Shown here: positions 21,458-31,353 of the stretch, piece after piece
Position numbering within the stretch: position 1 is the stretch's first letter
How the letters are laid out: every line of letters starts with the position of its first letter
From: a virus
Reading direction: 5' to 3' (one strand)
Length of the DNA: 41,080 nucleotides
IMG/VR virus record: IMGVR_UViG_3300018405_000007
Span: 1-41,080 of that record
Notes under the pieces: model-generated
The model's input: only the letters and a program-made list of their open reading frames with translations
Databases searched by the model: none
What the model was told of the DNA's origin: nothing
Made by a program: the position numbers and the translations under genes

Positions 21458-24400
21458 TCACTTCTCGACGCCGAACAGCAGGGCCGCCGGGTTGTCGGTC
21501 TGCCCTTCACTGATCGCGATCACGCCGTCGATGGTCCGGTTGATCTGCCCGCTCGGCAGGTGCAGCACGACACCGCCGACGTTCACGACCGACCTGGCCA
21601 GCGCCCGATCCAGCTCGCCCTGGCCGATCTGCTTGCCTAGCTTGTCGAGCTCCTGGAAGAAGCGCAGGCCGGCCGGGCCGCCGTAGGCCATGTCGAACTG
21701 CTTGGTGCCGGTGGCGTACTGCACGGCGCCGGTGATCTCGCGCAGGCCCACGAACAGACCCATCAGGTAGCTGATCTGCTCGCCGATCAGCTTCTTGGCC
21801 AGCTCGTCCTCGTCGTCACCCCCGCCCGGCTGCAACGCGTCCTTGATGAGCGCAGCCAGCACCGCCGGCACCGAGTACAGCAGCAGGAAGTCGCCGGCCA
21901 GGTGCATGACCTCCAGCGGGCTGCGGTAGTTGGTGGCCTTGGCTCGCTCGACGCCCAGGTTGTACGAGGCGCTGAAGTACCCGTAGAACACGGTGAACAG
22001 CTTCTGCATCGGGCCGCCGCGCTGGATCAGCGCCAGGTCCTTCACCTGGCCGCCCGACTGCGCATCGAGCACCGCCTGGTCGGCGAGCTTGATCGCGCGG
22101 TCCTCGGCGACGTCCTCGGCCATGTCCACCGGCGCCTCGGCCAGTGCCTTCTGGTAGGCGCCCCACCAGGTCGGCATGTCGGCCACGAGCTGCAGCGACT
22201 GCATGGGCGCGAACATCAGCGCATCCAGTTTCGCGCGCGCCGGGCCTTTGCCCTGCACGACCGACTGAATTTCGTTGAGCTCGCGCTGCATTGTGCGGTG
22301 GCGGTTGCGCATGAACTCCGACTTCTCATGCACCTGGCGCACCAGGCCGACGGGCGACTTGGCCCACTCGGCCGTGCCCATCGCGATCCACTTCGCGCCC
22401 ACGCGCACGATGCTCTGGGTCAGGCCCAGCGGCTGCAGCATGGCGTTCATCAGGTTGAAGCCCAGGCCGGCGACCGCAGCGCCGGTGCGCAGCGGGGTCA
22501 GCACTCGGGCCAGGGCGTCGTGGTTCGGCGCGTCGCCGGCGGCGATGTCGCGGATCGCGGTCTTGAACTGCTGCACGACGTCGGCACCGTAGGTCGAGCG
22601 GATCGCCTTGTCGACCTGCTCGTTCTTGATTATGCGGTTCGCGTCGATCACCCACTCGTGCCAGGCGAGGTCGTGGATCACGTCGTTGACGCCACGGAAC
22701 AGCGCGTCCCAGGTCAGCACCAGGGGGCGGCCCGTCACCTGCTCGGCGCGGGTCTTGGTGAACGAGCGCCGGGTCGTGGCGGCCACGAACGCGCCCTTCA
22801 TCTGCTGGCGCGCCGCCTCGGCGTCGGCCTGCTGCTCTGCCCTGCCCGACTCGCGCGAGTCGTAGACGATGGGGAAGTACCCGCCGCGCAGGCTCAAGGT
22901 TTCGCCGTCCTTGGTTTCCACGGTCAGCGGCAGGGGCTCGACCCAGGCCGGCTCCTTGCCCATGACGCGGCGCTCCTTGGCGGCGATCTGCGGGCGGTAG
23001 GACTCGAAGAAGTCCCAGACCTGCTGCACGAACTGCCAGTCGGCGGCGCTCAGGTTCTGCAGCACCGGCACGACTTGCTCGAAGGTCCAGCCCCGACCGT
23101 CCAGCAGTCGCTGCTGGTTGCCGGCGTTGCCCATGTTCAGCGCCAGCACGAGCTGCTCGCCGCGGTTCAGGGACTCGGCGATGCTCGGGAAGAACTGCCC
23201 CTTGCCGCCCATGCGGCCCTCGGCCAGGACCGGCTTGAGCAGCTCGGTAAGGCGCCGGGTCGCGTCGGCGCGCATCGTGGCCTCCTGGCCGCCGGCGGCG
23301 TTCATCGACTGGATCAGGTAGGTCCACATCGGACCCGCGTCCTGGAACCCGTCGAGCTCGCGCGCCAGGCTCGCGGTCTTGCGGTGGCTGGCCAGGAACC
23401 CCTTGAACAGGTTCACGGCGCGGTTCATCGCGGTGTCGCGCGTGCGGTTGTTCGCCCGCTTGTCGCCGGCGTGCTCCTCGATGGACATCGTGATCTCGCG
23501 CACGACGTCGGCGAACCGGCGGTTGTCGGCTGCAGTCAGCAGCTTCTCCTTCAGCCGGCCCAGGTGTTCGATCTGCTTGACCGAATCCACCAGGCCGCGG
23601 AACTCCTCGACGGTCAGGTCCTTGTACGACTGGCGGAAGGCTTCGGCCGCGATCTTCTCGGGCAGCTCGACGTCGATGCCGAGCTCCTCCTGCTCGCCGA
23701 TCCACTTGGCCAGGGCCTTGCGCTTCTCGATGGCCTTGAGCGACACGCCGGCGCGCAGGTCGAACCGCTCCAGGATCGCGTCGATCTGGTCCAGGTAGTC
23801 GACGTCGATGGCCTTGCGGGTGCCCTCGCCCTCGAACTTCTTCAGATACCGCAGGCCCTTCTCGACCTCGATCAGCGCGTCGTGCGCGGCGCGCGTCGCG
23901 TAGGTATTCACGAGCTGGTTGCGCTTCTCGGCTGCGGCCTGGGCGGTGTCGCCGGCCTTCATGGCCTTCTCGCTGGCCTTGGATGCGCGCACCTCGGCGG
24001 CGGCGTACTGGCTGGGCTTGACGTTCCTCACCAGCAGCCGGTCGACGATCTGCCGGGCGTATTCACGCGCGGCCTGGGCCAGCACCTTCGGCTTGCCGGT
24101 GGCCTTCTGCAGCGCATTGAGCTCGGTGGCCACGAACCGGGCGCGGGTGTCGTTGTGGATCGCCTGGTCGGCGGCGCGCTCGATGGCCTCGGGGGTGGCC
24201 AGCTCGCCGTACCGCTCCAGCATCTTCTGGTCGGTCAGGCCCTCGATGGCGACCTTCGGCGCCTCGGCGATGGCCAGCGTGCGCACGAGCTCGTCGCCCG
24301 ACGTGAACCCGAACGACTCGGCCACCAGGTCGGGGTGAATCCCGTCCTTGGCCGTCATCTTCAGGTTTTCCATGATCTGCACGATCTCCTCGGGCAGCGC

Positions 24401-27400
24401 CATGTCCTTGAGCGCGAACAGGTCCAGGCGGCCGGCGCCCATGTACTCGATGTCGGCGTCCTCGCCGGGGCGGCGCTCGCCCTGGGCTTCGGTGTAGTCC
24501 TTCGCGTAGGCGTACTGCGGGTCGCCCCGGTACTCGGCGTCGAACTTGTCCTCCAGGTCGCGACCGTCGAACTTGCCGTTCTCGTCCTTGGGCAAGTAGC
24601 CGTACTCGGCGAGCTGCTCGCCCATCGCGTCCAGGCTCAGGCCGTCCTCGCGGCGCAGCAGGTACTTGCCGAAGATCGGCATCGGGCTGCGCTCTTTCGG
24701 GTCCCAGCCCCACTGCGACTCGACGGCCTTGCGGTCCAGGCCGCCCATCTTGGCGATGGCCACGAACAGCGAGTCGACGGTCGGGTCCACCGGGCCGGGG
24801 CGCGACTTGCGCTCGGGCTCGGGGGCCATCATGGCCTTGTCGTTGGCGTCGAGCTTGCCGGTCAGGAACTGCCACGCGCGGTACACCGGCTGCGACATGA
24901 TCTCGCGCCGGGCCTCGATCTGCATTTCGGCGCGGCGTGCCGCGGCCTCGCGCTGCAGCCTCTTGACCTCCCGGCCGCGGGCGTTGCGCATGTAGGCCAT
25001 GTCGCGCAGCGTGCGGGCCTGCAGGTCCTCGATTGCGTCCTGGGTCGCCTGGGTGCCGAGCTCCTGGTAGGCGGCGAACTCCTCGGTCGTCATGCCGGCC
25101 TGCTGCGGCTCGGTGAACAGCGGCAGCATCGAGCGGCCCTTCTCGGCCAGCTCGATCTGCTCGGTCGTGGCGAGCATGCGGTCCATCACGCCGCGCACCT
25201 CGTCGGTGAGCTCGACGCGCAGGGCCTTCAGATCCTTGTAGACGCGTAGCAGCCAGGCGCGGAACCGCTGGAACATGCCCTGCAGCTCGATGCTCGGGGC
25301 CTTGCCCTCGAACAGGTACGCCTCGAACCCGCGGGCAAACTGCTCGTGATACGAGCGTTTCTGCTCCATCGGCAGGTTGAACCACTCGTCGATGGTCTGC
25401 ACACCGAACCAGTCGAGCAGCGCCTGGGTGTCCTTGAGGATGGCCTGCTCGCCGGGGGTGGCCGACTCGGCGCCGAACATTGCGTTCTCGCCGGCGAGGC
25501 GGCTGGCCAGGTCGAACTGCACCTCCAGGAAGAAGTGCCCGGACTCGTGCAGGAACGTCGACAGGTCGGCACCCTTGAGCAGCGTAATGATGCTGGGCAC
25601 CTGGGTGATGTCTTGGCCGAACGCGATCTGCCCGCGATTGCCGGTGCCCTGGAAAAAGAGGTTGTCGAACTCGCCGATCTTTGCGGCGCGGTCGGCCTCG
25701 TCGCCCTTGGCATAGGTCTTGATGTCGGTGACGCCGGCGTCCTTCAGCAGCTCGATCACCGCTGGGTCCGTGCCCTCGGGCACGACCGCGCCCTTGAACT
25801 CGGACAGGCTGACCTCGCGCAGAATCTTCGCCTCGAAGTACGCGGTCGGCAGCGTGCGCAGCTTGTCCAGGAAGTTGCCGACCTGCTGGGCGACCTCGGG
25901 CGTGAGCTCGTAGCCGTAGTCCTTGGCGGCGCGCACGACACCCTTCTTCGCGGCGTCCTCCATGATTGCGACGCCGGTGTCGAGCGACAGGTCCGGGTTG
26001 ATCGCCGACACGACCTGCAGGAACTCGGCGTCGATCTCCTTCTTGACCGCCTCGAACTGCTCGGCCGAGATCAGTCGGTCCTTGCTGGCGCGAATCTGCG
26101 CGACCGACTTGAACTGCGGGGTGTACTGCGCGCGTAGCGAGCCCACGCCGTAGTTGAAGTTCTCGCCGCCCCGGAGCTCCTTCTTGAGGAGCTTCACGAC
26201 GTTCTCCAGGGTGTGCGGGATGTACTTTCGGTTCCCCGAGTAGGTGAACCCCTGGAAGATGCGCTCGCTCTTGGTGATGCTCTGGATCAGCTCGGCCACG
26301 TACTCCTGGAACGCGTTGCCCAGGTCGGCGTCGGCCACCTGGGCCTCCATTGCCTTCTGGGTGGCGTAGCGTTCGACCTCGGGCTGCTGGCGCAGCTTCG
26401 CGGCGTTGGCGATCTCGATGGCCGTGTCGCGCACCATGTTGCGCTGGGCGTCCTCGTCGGTCTTGAGCTTCTGAACGAACGCCGCGCGCTTGCCCTCCAT
26501 CGACTCATAGGCGTCGATCAGCTCGGCCAGTGCTGCCCGCTGGAACGCCGGGTCCTCGCGCAGCGCCCACGAGTCGGCGACGTCCAGGAACGGACCCAGG
26601 CCGAACTCGCGCAGGCGCGCCTCGCGCTCGGGTGTCATGCCGGGGCGGTCGACCAGCGTCGGCTCGATGCCGTTGTCGCGCAGGAACTGGCCCATCACGG
26701 CCAGGTTGCGCTCCAGCTCGCGCTGGGCGTCGCGCTGCAGCTCGGACGTGCCCGGCAGGCTGATGCCCATGCGGTCGGCCATCGGGCGAAACTTTTTGTC
26801 GAGCGCGGCCTGGGCCTTGCGGTCGATGTCGCGCTCGATGCTCGGGTAGCGCGGCGAGTAGATGTCGGCGCCGAACACCTTGGTCGAGGCGTACCCCTTG
26901 GGGTCGGCCATCTTCTCGTCGCCCACCAGCGTGATCTCGCCGAAGTTGGTGAGCGGCGTGTCCTTCTTGGTGATGGCCAGCGACGGCACCGCAAGGCCAC
27001 CCATGCGCTGCGCGAACCGCAGGTTGTCGGCCGTCAGGTTGTGCGTCACCACCAGGTCGCGCTCGGGCTGCTCGGTCTGGTCGAACGTCGCGGCGGCGCC
27101 GGCCACGCCCTCGGCCTGCACGCGCAGCGGGTAGCGTTTGACCAACTCCTGCGGCGTCGTGCCGACCTTCGCGGCGGTGACGGCGTAGAAGTTGGCGAGC
27201 AGGTTCGCGTAGGAATCGTTCACCTCCGGGGTGAAGCGATTGGCGGCGTCGAGCTGCGACTTGAACTCGCCGCGCACCTGGTCGATCTGGGTCTTGAACT
27301 GCACGTCCTGGTCGCGCTCGGCCAGCGCCCGGTCGACCTGCTGGCGCAGCTCCTCGACCTGGGTCTGCATGTAGACCTGGGCCTCGGCGCGGCTCATGCC

Positions 27401-28993
27401 CAGCGGGTCGGTCTTGACGTGATCGAGCAGCGCCTGGGCGTACTGAGTCGGCGCGATCTGGGCGGCAAACTCCTCGATGGGGATGCGCAGGTCGCCGCCG
27501 GTAGCGAGCGCCTCGGGCAGTTGCGTGCGCACGCCCTCGGGCAGTTGCTGCTCGGTGATGCCGGCCTCCTGGGCCATCTGCGCGAACACCTGGGCGTTCA
27601 CGTAGACGTCCTGCACCGGGCCGTCCTGGGCCGCCTGGCGCACGAACTCCTGGAACGTGCCGGCGTCGCGCTGGGCGAGCTTGGACTGCTTGACCAGCTC
27701 GGTCAGTTGCGTGAGGGCCTGGGCGTCGCGCTCGGCCATTTCGGCCTGGGCGCCCTTGATGCGCATCTGCAGCGCACCCTCCACGATGGTCTGGATCGTG
27801 GCGCTCGATGCTGCGGCCTGGCCGCCCTCCTCCACGCCACGCGGATCGGCGAGCGAGCCGACCATCGCCTCGATGCCCTTGACCACGCTGATCTGGCCAC
27901 CGACGCCGACGACGGTCGCGATCAAGGTCTGGGCGGCAGCGTTCGGGCGCTCGGCCAGGTACTCGCGGAAGGGCTTGTCGGGGTTCAGGACCGCCCACTC
28001 GTTCAGGTCTTGCAGGACGGTGGCGAGCTGCTCGCCGGGGATTTCGGTCGCGAGCTGATTAGCCACGACGCGGTACAGGGGCGCGCCGACCTTCAGGTCG
28101 CCGATGAGCTTGGCCACCGGCAGCTTCTCGGTCGCGTACTCGACCGCGGCCTGCGAGACACCGAACGACAGCGCCTGCAGCGGCGCGACGTTCTTGTCGC
28201 GGGCCTCGCCGTAGGACTGGCCGAACACCGGCGTGACCATCTGGGTCATGTACGCCTGCTGGCCGCCAGGGCCGCCGAACAGCAGCAGCGGCAGGCTCGC
28301 CAGGTTTGTCGACAGCGACTGCACGCCCGAGATCACGCCGGCGCCGACCACGCCCTCGGCCTTGGGGGTGTTGGCCTTGGCCTGCGCCTCGATGCTGCGG
28401 CGGTACTGCGCCAGGCCCTCGGCGGTGGCGCGCAGCGGATTGGCCGGCAGCACGCGCCCGACCAGGGGATCGGCGAGCGGCGCGGCCAGCTCGAACGGCG
28501 CCTGCACGGCGCCCACGACGCCGGCGCTCGCGCGCTGCAGGCCCGACACGCCGGCCTGGCCGACCATGCCCAGGTCAGACATCAGGCCGCCACGCGGGGC
28601 GCCCGGTGCGCTGACCATGTAGCGCACGGCCGACTCGATGGTGCCCAGCACGCCCACGTCGTCGTGCGACACGGCGGCGTTGTTCGGATCGGCGACCCAC
28701 TGTGCGACGGTCGGCGAGTTCTGCAGGATGCGGTCGAAGTCCGACAGGAACACGTTGCGCTCGACCTCGGGGAGGTTGCGCTGCACGACGTCGGCCGGGA
28801 TGCCGGCCTGGCGGCCCAGGCGCTGCGCGCGGGCGGCCATGTCGGGGTTCTGCAGGAGCGCGTTGTACAGGCTGGTCTTGGCCTGGGTGCGCTGCGAGTC
28901 GACGACCTGGCGGGCCGCGGCGTCAATTGGATCGGTGGACAGTTGGCCGGCCACCTTGGCCGCGGCGGCGTCGAAGTCGTCGGGTGTTCTCAT
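21458..28993 (-). CDS. Giant internal virion (DNA ejection) protein, polyvalent type
   Basis: With 2511 residues it is the largest gene in the window, in the position of T7 gp16. Early residues (~115-330) hold hydrophobic and Gly-rich segments. H1149-E-S-G-H1153 (TFLHESGHFFLEV) fits a zincin HExxH metalloprotease site. Much of the rest is charged helix and coiled coil. The C-terminal part (DFLLLYSVPAVLAALIKDAL, then DEDELAKKLIGEQISYLMGL) resembles large polyvalent protein-associated domains. It probably enters the host with DNA and forms or processes the channel. It is far longer than T7 gp16 (about 1300). The start overlaps the upstream stop (ATGA). No SLT-type lysozyme motif was identified. 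Confidence 0.82.
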   Translation of the reverse strand: MRTPDDFDAAAAKVAGQLSTDPIDAAARQVVDSQRTQAKTSLYNALLQNPDMAARAQRLGRQAGIPADVVQRNLPEVERNVFLSDFDRILQNSPTVAQWVADPNNAAVSHDDVGVLGTIESAVRYMVSAPGAPRGGLMSDLGMVGQAGVSGLQRASAGVVGAVQAPFELAAPLADPLVGRVLPANPLRATAEGLAQYRRSIEAQAKANTPKAEGVVGAGVISGVQSLSTNLASLPLLLFGGPGGQQAYMTQMVTPVFGQSYGEARDKNVAPLQALSFGVSQAAVEYATEKLPVAKLIGDLKVGAPLYRVVANQLATEIPGEQLATVLQDLNEWAVLNPDKPFREYLAERPNAAAQTLIATVVGVGGQISVVKGIEAMVGSLADPRGVEEGGQAAASSATIQTIVEGALQMRIKGAQAEMAERDAQALTQLTELVKQSKLAQRDAGTFQEFVRQAAQDGPVQDVYVNAQVFAQMAQEAGITEQQLPEGVRTQLPEALATGGDLRIPIEEFAAQIAPTQYAQALLDHVKTDPLGMSRAEAQVYMQTQVEELRQQVDRALAERDQDVQFKTQIDQVRGEFKSQLDAANRFTPEVNDSYANLLANFYAVTAAKVGTTPQELVKRYPLRVQAEGVAGAAATFDQTEQPERDLVVTHNLTADNLRFAQRMGGLAVPSLAITKKDTPLTNFGEITLVGDEKMADPKGYASTKVFGADIYSPRYPSIERDIDRKAQAALDKKFRPMADRMGISLPGTSELQRDAQRELERNLAVMGQFLRDNGIEPTLVDRPGMTPEREARLREFGLGPFLDVADSWALREDPAFQRAALAELIDAYESMEGKRAAFVQKLKTDEDAQRNMVRDTAIEIANAAKLRQQPEVERYATQKAMEAQVADADLGNAFQEYVAELIQSITKSERIFQGFTYSGNRKYIPHTLENVVKLLKKELRGGENFNYGVGSLRAQYTPQFKSVAQIRASKDRLISAEQFEAVKKEIDAEFLQVVSAINPDLSLDTGVAIMEDAAKKGVVRAAKDYGYELTPEVAQQVGNFLDKLRTLPTAYFEAKILREVSLSEFKGAVVPEGTDPAVIELLKDAGVTDIKTYAKGDEADRAAKIGEFDNLFFQGTGNRGQIAFGQDITQVPSIITLLKGADLSTFLHESGHFFLEVQFDLASRLAGENAMFGAESATPGEQAILKDTQALLDWFGVQTIDEWFNLPMEQKRSYHEQFARGFEAYLFEGKAPSIELQGMFQRFRAWLLRVYKDLKALRVELTDEVRGVMDRMLATTEQIELAEKGRSMLPLFTEPQQAGMTTEEFAAYQELGTQATQDAIEDLQARTLRDMAYMRNARGREVKRLQREAAARRAEMQIEARREIMSQPVYRAWQFLTGKLDANDKAMMAPEPERKSRPGPVDPTVDSLFVAIAKMGGLDRKAVESQWGWDPKERSPMPIFGKYLLRREDGLSLDAMGEQLAEYGYLPKDENGKFDGRDLEDKFDAEYRGDPQYAYAKDYTEAQGERRPGEDADIEYMGAGRLDLFALKDMALPEEIVQIMENLKMTAKDGIHPDLVAESFGFTSGDELVRTLAIAEAPKVAIEGLTDQKMLERYGELATPEAIERAADQAIHNDTRARFVATELNALQKATGKPKVLAQAAREYARQIVDRLLVRNVKPSQYAAAEVRASKASEKAMKAGDTAQAAAEKRNQLVNTYATRAAHDALIEVEKGLRYLKKFEGEGTRKAIDVDYLDQIDAILERFDLRAGVSLKAIEKRKALAKWIGEQEELGIDVELPEKIAAEAFRQSYKDLTVEEFRGLVDSVKQIEHLGRLKEKLLTAADNRRFADVVREITMSIEEHAGDKRANNRTRDTAMNRAVNLFKGFLASHRKTASLARELDGFQDAGPMWTYLIQSMNAAGGQEATMRADATRRLTELLKPVLAEGRMGGKGQFFPSIAESLNRGEQLVLALNMGNAGNQQRLLDGRGWTFEQVVPVLQNLSAADWQFVQQVWDFFESYRPQIAAKERRVMGKEPAWVEPLPLTVETKDGETLSLRGGYFPIVYDSRESGRAEQQADAEAARQQMKGAFVAATTRRSFTKTRAEQVTGRPLVLTWDALFRGVNDVIHDLAWHEWVIDANRIIKNEQVDKAIRSTYGADVVQQFKTAIRDIAAGDAPNHDALARVLTPLRTGAAVAGLGFNLMNAMLQPLGLTQSIVRVGAKWIAMGTAEWAKSPVGLVRQVHEKSEFMRNRHRTMQRELNEIQSVVQGKGPARAKLDALMFAPMQSLQLVADMPTWWGAYQKALAEAPVDMAEDVAEDRAIKLADQAVLDAQSGGQVKDLALIQRGGPMQKLFTVFYGYFSASYNLGVERAKATNYRSPLEVMHLAGDFLLLYSVPAVLAALIKDALQPGGGDDEDELAKKLIGEQISYLMGLFVGLREITGAVQYATGTKQFDMAYGGPAGLRFFQELDKLGKQIGQGELDRALARSVVNVGGVVLHLPSGQINRTIDGVIAISEGQTDNPAALLFGVEK

Positions 28994-30669
28994 TGCATGC
29001 CGTAAGTTGCGCGCAGCACGGCGTCGACCTGCTGCGGTGTCGGGTTCTTGACGCCCTGGCGCTGCAGGGCTGCGGTGGCGTTGCGCTTCTGCGCGTCGTT
29101 GAATACCGGCGTGAAGGGCTTACCCTCGGCCTGCGCCTTGAAGGCGCGCGTGCTGGAGTTCCAGAGCGTGCCGGGCGTCGTGCCCTCCAGCACCAGGCGG
29201 TCGAGCACGCGCTGGCGCTCCTCCTGAGTCGGCATGCGACCGAGCCGGGTCTGCTCGGCGAGCAGCGCACGGTCGGCGACCTGGTGGAAAACGCCGACGT
29301 CGGCGCCCTTGAGCTCCAGCGCCTTCACGATGGCGTCCTTCTGCTGGGTGACGGTGGCCATCTGCTCGGACTCGCCGGGTTTGTTGGCCTTGCCCTGCAG
29401 GTCGACGAAGTGCTTGAAGTCCGTCGGCGAGAGCTTGTCGGCGTACTTGCGCAGGTCCTCGCCCTTGAAGTTCGGGTCGGTGGCCGAGGCCAGGGTCAGC
29501 GCGTAGTAGATGTTCGGGTCGGTCTTGATGGTCTGACCCTCGGCCGCGGCGCGTGCGGTGTTCTTGAGCGCCGCCCAATGCTGGGGGTCCATTGCCGCCT
29601 GCACGGACGCGGGAATCTTGGCGAGCGAGCCGGTGCGGTTGTAGATGTCCCAGGCGGTGTCCTGGGCCTGCGACTTCACGCGGTTGTCGATGGCCTGCTT
29701 CTCGGCGTCCAGGGTCTTGAGGCGCGTGACGATGCCGTCCTCGTCCTTGCCCGAGAACTTGGTGCGGGCCTCGGCGAGCGCGGCCTTGATGTCGCCGTTG
29801 TGTCGGGTCCAGAGGTCGCCCGCAGCTTCTTGCGTGCGCTTCTCGAAGTCGCCGACGTCGACGGCCTTGGTGAGCTGCAGCCGGGCCTGCGGCGAGAGCT
29901 CGGCGGTGTTGTCCTTCAGGTACTGGCGCGCGTAATCGACGTTGCCGGCGTCGACCGCGGCCGAGATCACGGCGGCGTGACCGGGCGACAGGGCCTCGGT
30001 CAGCGCGGCCTCGGCGGCCTTGCCCGACAGGCCGTACCGGCTGGTCTTGTTGACCACCGCGGCGCGCACGGCGTCACTCGCCTGGCGGATCGCGGCCGGG
30101 TCGCCCCAGGCCAGCGCCATCTGCTCCTGGCCGGTGCGGATGGTCCCGTCGTCGACCGAATCCTGGTAGGTGTTGAACTCGCGGGCGATATGCTGGTTCA
30201 GGCTCGCCTGGAACTGCTGGCCGATCTGATCGACCTGCTGCTTGAACCGCAGGCGCTGCTGATCGTTGCCCAGGCCCTTCGCGATGGCGTCGACGCGCGC
30301 CTGGAACTTCTCGCCGTACTCCTGGTCGAGCGACTTGTCGCCGGGGCGCTTCAGGGCGTTCTCGCCCTTGAGGTTCACAAAGCCCTCGTTCGGGTTGAAC
30401 GTGAGCTCCAGGCGGGCCTTGGCGGCCTGGCTGACCGCATCGTTGACGCGGGTCTGGTTCGCCTGCTCGAACTCGTCGAGCACGATCTTGTTGATGCCGG
30501 CGCCGGCCTGGGCCATGCCCTGGCCGAACTGCTGGAGCTGGCGGCCGGGGGCGGTGGCCATGCCCTCGGTGAACGGGGCGTCGAATCGAGCGCCGACGGG
30601 GCGCACCTGCACGTTGGGCAGATTGGTCGGGTCGACCTGGAAGTTGTCGTAGGTTGGAACGCGCGGCAT
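28990..30669 (-). CDS. Internal virion protein B-like (ejection protein)
   Basis: The 559-residue, helical, Gln/Ala/Lys-rich protein begins MPRVPTYDNFQVDPTNLPNV, similar to openings of T7 gp15-like proteins in BPP-1-type phages. QQFGQGMAQAGAGINKIVLD and long coiled segments follow, with no membrane helix. GAAAGG lies 5 bases before the ATG. It is placed between the gp14-like gene and the giant gp16-like gene and coupled to the latter, which supports the three-protein ejection set. Confidence 0.82.
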   Translation of the reverse strand: MPRVPTYDNFQVDPTNLPNVQVRPVGARFDAPFTEGMATAPGRQLQQFGQGMAQAGAGINKIVLDEFEQANQTRVNDAVSQAAKARLELTFNPNEGFVNLKGENALKRPGDKSLDQEYGEKFQARVDAIAKGLGNDQQRLRFKQQVDQIGQQFQASLNQHIAREFNTYQDSVDDGTIRTGQEQMALAWGDPAAIRQASDAVRAAVVNKTSRYGLSGKAAEAALTEALSPGHAAVISAAVDAGNVDYARQYLKDNTAELSPQARLQLTKAVDVGDFEKRTQEAAGDLWTRHNGDIKAALAEARTKFSGKDEDGIVTRLKTLDAEKQAIDNRVKSQAQDTAWDIYNRTGSLAKIPASVQAAMDPQHWAALKNTARAAAEGQTIKTDPNIYYALTLASATDPNFKGEDLRKYADKLSPTDFKHFVDLQGKANKPGESEQMATVTQQKDAIVKALELKGADVGVFHQVADRALLAEQTRLGRMPTQEERQRVLDRLVLEGTTPGTLWNSSTRAFKAQAEGKPFTPVFNDAQKRNATAALQRQGVKNPTPQQVDAVLRATYGMQ

Positions 30670-30681
30670 GTCAGCCTTTCA

Positions 30682-31284
30682 TCAGGACCACCAGCCCGCG
30701 CCCTGGCCGGTCTTGTAGACGTTGGGGGCGACCGAGCCGGCGGTGCCGAGCAGCGAGCCGACGCCTGCGGCCAGCGGCGAGATACCGGAGGCGCTGGCTG
30801 CAGCGAACGCGCTGCCGGCCGAGTAGTTCACGCCCTGGGCGCGGGCGCTCATGGCCGCGGCCTTCTGGTTCACGCGCTGCACCTGGTAGCCGAAGGCGGC
30901 ACGCGCGGCGTTCGCGCGGATTTCGCCGGCGTCGACCTCGGTCATGTAGTCGGTCGTGGCGAGCACGCGCGCAGCCGAACCCACGCCCAGGTCGACGCCG
31001 TTGGCAGCGAGACTGGTGCGCTGGCGGCCCTTGAGCTGGGCAGCACCGAGCCGCAGCTTCTGCTGCTCGCGCTGGCCCATCGCAATCGCTTGGTCGGCCT
31101 GGGTGTCGCTGATCGAGGCATTGAGCTCCAGCAGCGACGCGTCGCTTTCGGCCATCGCGGCGTTGAGCTTGCCCATCGCCGCCTGGTACTGGAGCTGGGT
31201 TTTCTGGCCCGACGCAGCGGCGGACGCGCCCAGGGCCGAAGTGGCCATGCCCGCGCCCATCATCACTACGGAAGAAACAGCCAT
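30682..31284 (-). CDS. Internal virion protein A-like (gp14 type)
   Basis: The 200-residue Ala/Gly/Ser-rich protein opens with a hydrophobic glycine-rich helix (AVSSVVMMGAGMATSALGAS). It then has a coiled region (MAESDASLLELNASISDTQA), RTSLAANGVDLGVGSAARVL, and a Gly/Ala-rich end (GISPLAAGVGSLLGTAGSVA). This is the usual pattern of T7 gp14-like proteins that form an outer-membrane part of the ejection channel. AAAGGGG precedes the ATG. A phage-type promoter lies immediately upstream. Confidence 0.82.
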   Translation of the reverse strand: MAVSSVVMMGAGMATSALGASAAASGQKTQLQYQAAMGKLNAAMAESDASLLELNASISDTQADQAIAMGQREQQKLRLGAAQLKGRQRTSLAANGVDLGVGSAARVLATTDYMTEVDAGEIRANAARAAFGYQVQRVNQKAAAMSARAQGVNYSAGSAFAAASASGISPLAAGVGSLLGTAGSVAPNVYKTGQGAGWWS

Positions 31285-31308
31285 TGATGCCCCTTTTGCT
31301 TGGCGTCG

Positions 31309-31341
31309 AAGATAGGCGAGCCGGTGCGGACTACGCGCACC
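31309..31341 (-). promoter_or_regulatory. Candidate late promoter upstream of ejection genes
   Basis: Leftward, GGTGCGCGTAGT (31341-31330), exactly 15 bases, then TATCTT (31314-31309). The predicted start near 31302 gives an 18-base leader with AAAGGGG before the gene at 31284. On the + strand GGTGCG (31323-31328) and CGCACC (31336-31341) also form an inverted repeat. Confidence 0.65.
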
Positions 31342-31353
31342 AGCTCGCAGGCG

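Noticed and set aside
21902-29005. Two very long + strand open frames (1115 and 930 codons)
   Set aside because: Both are antisense to the giant ejection protein gene, have no domain motifs and have typical shadow composition.
28702-31287. 861-codon + strand open frame
   Set aside because: Antisense to two ejection protein genes, with no ribosome site or motif.
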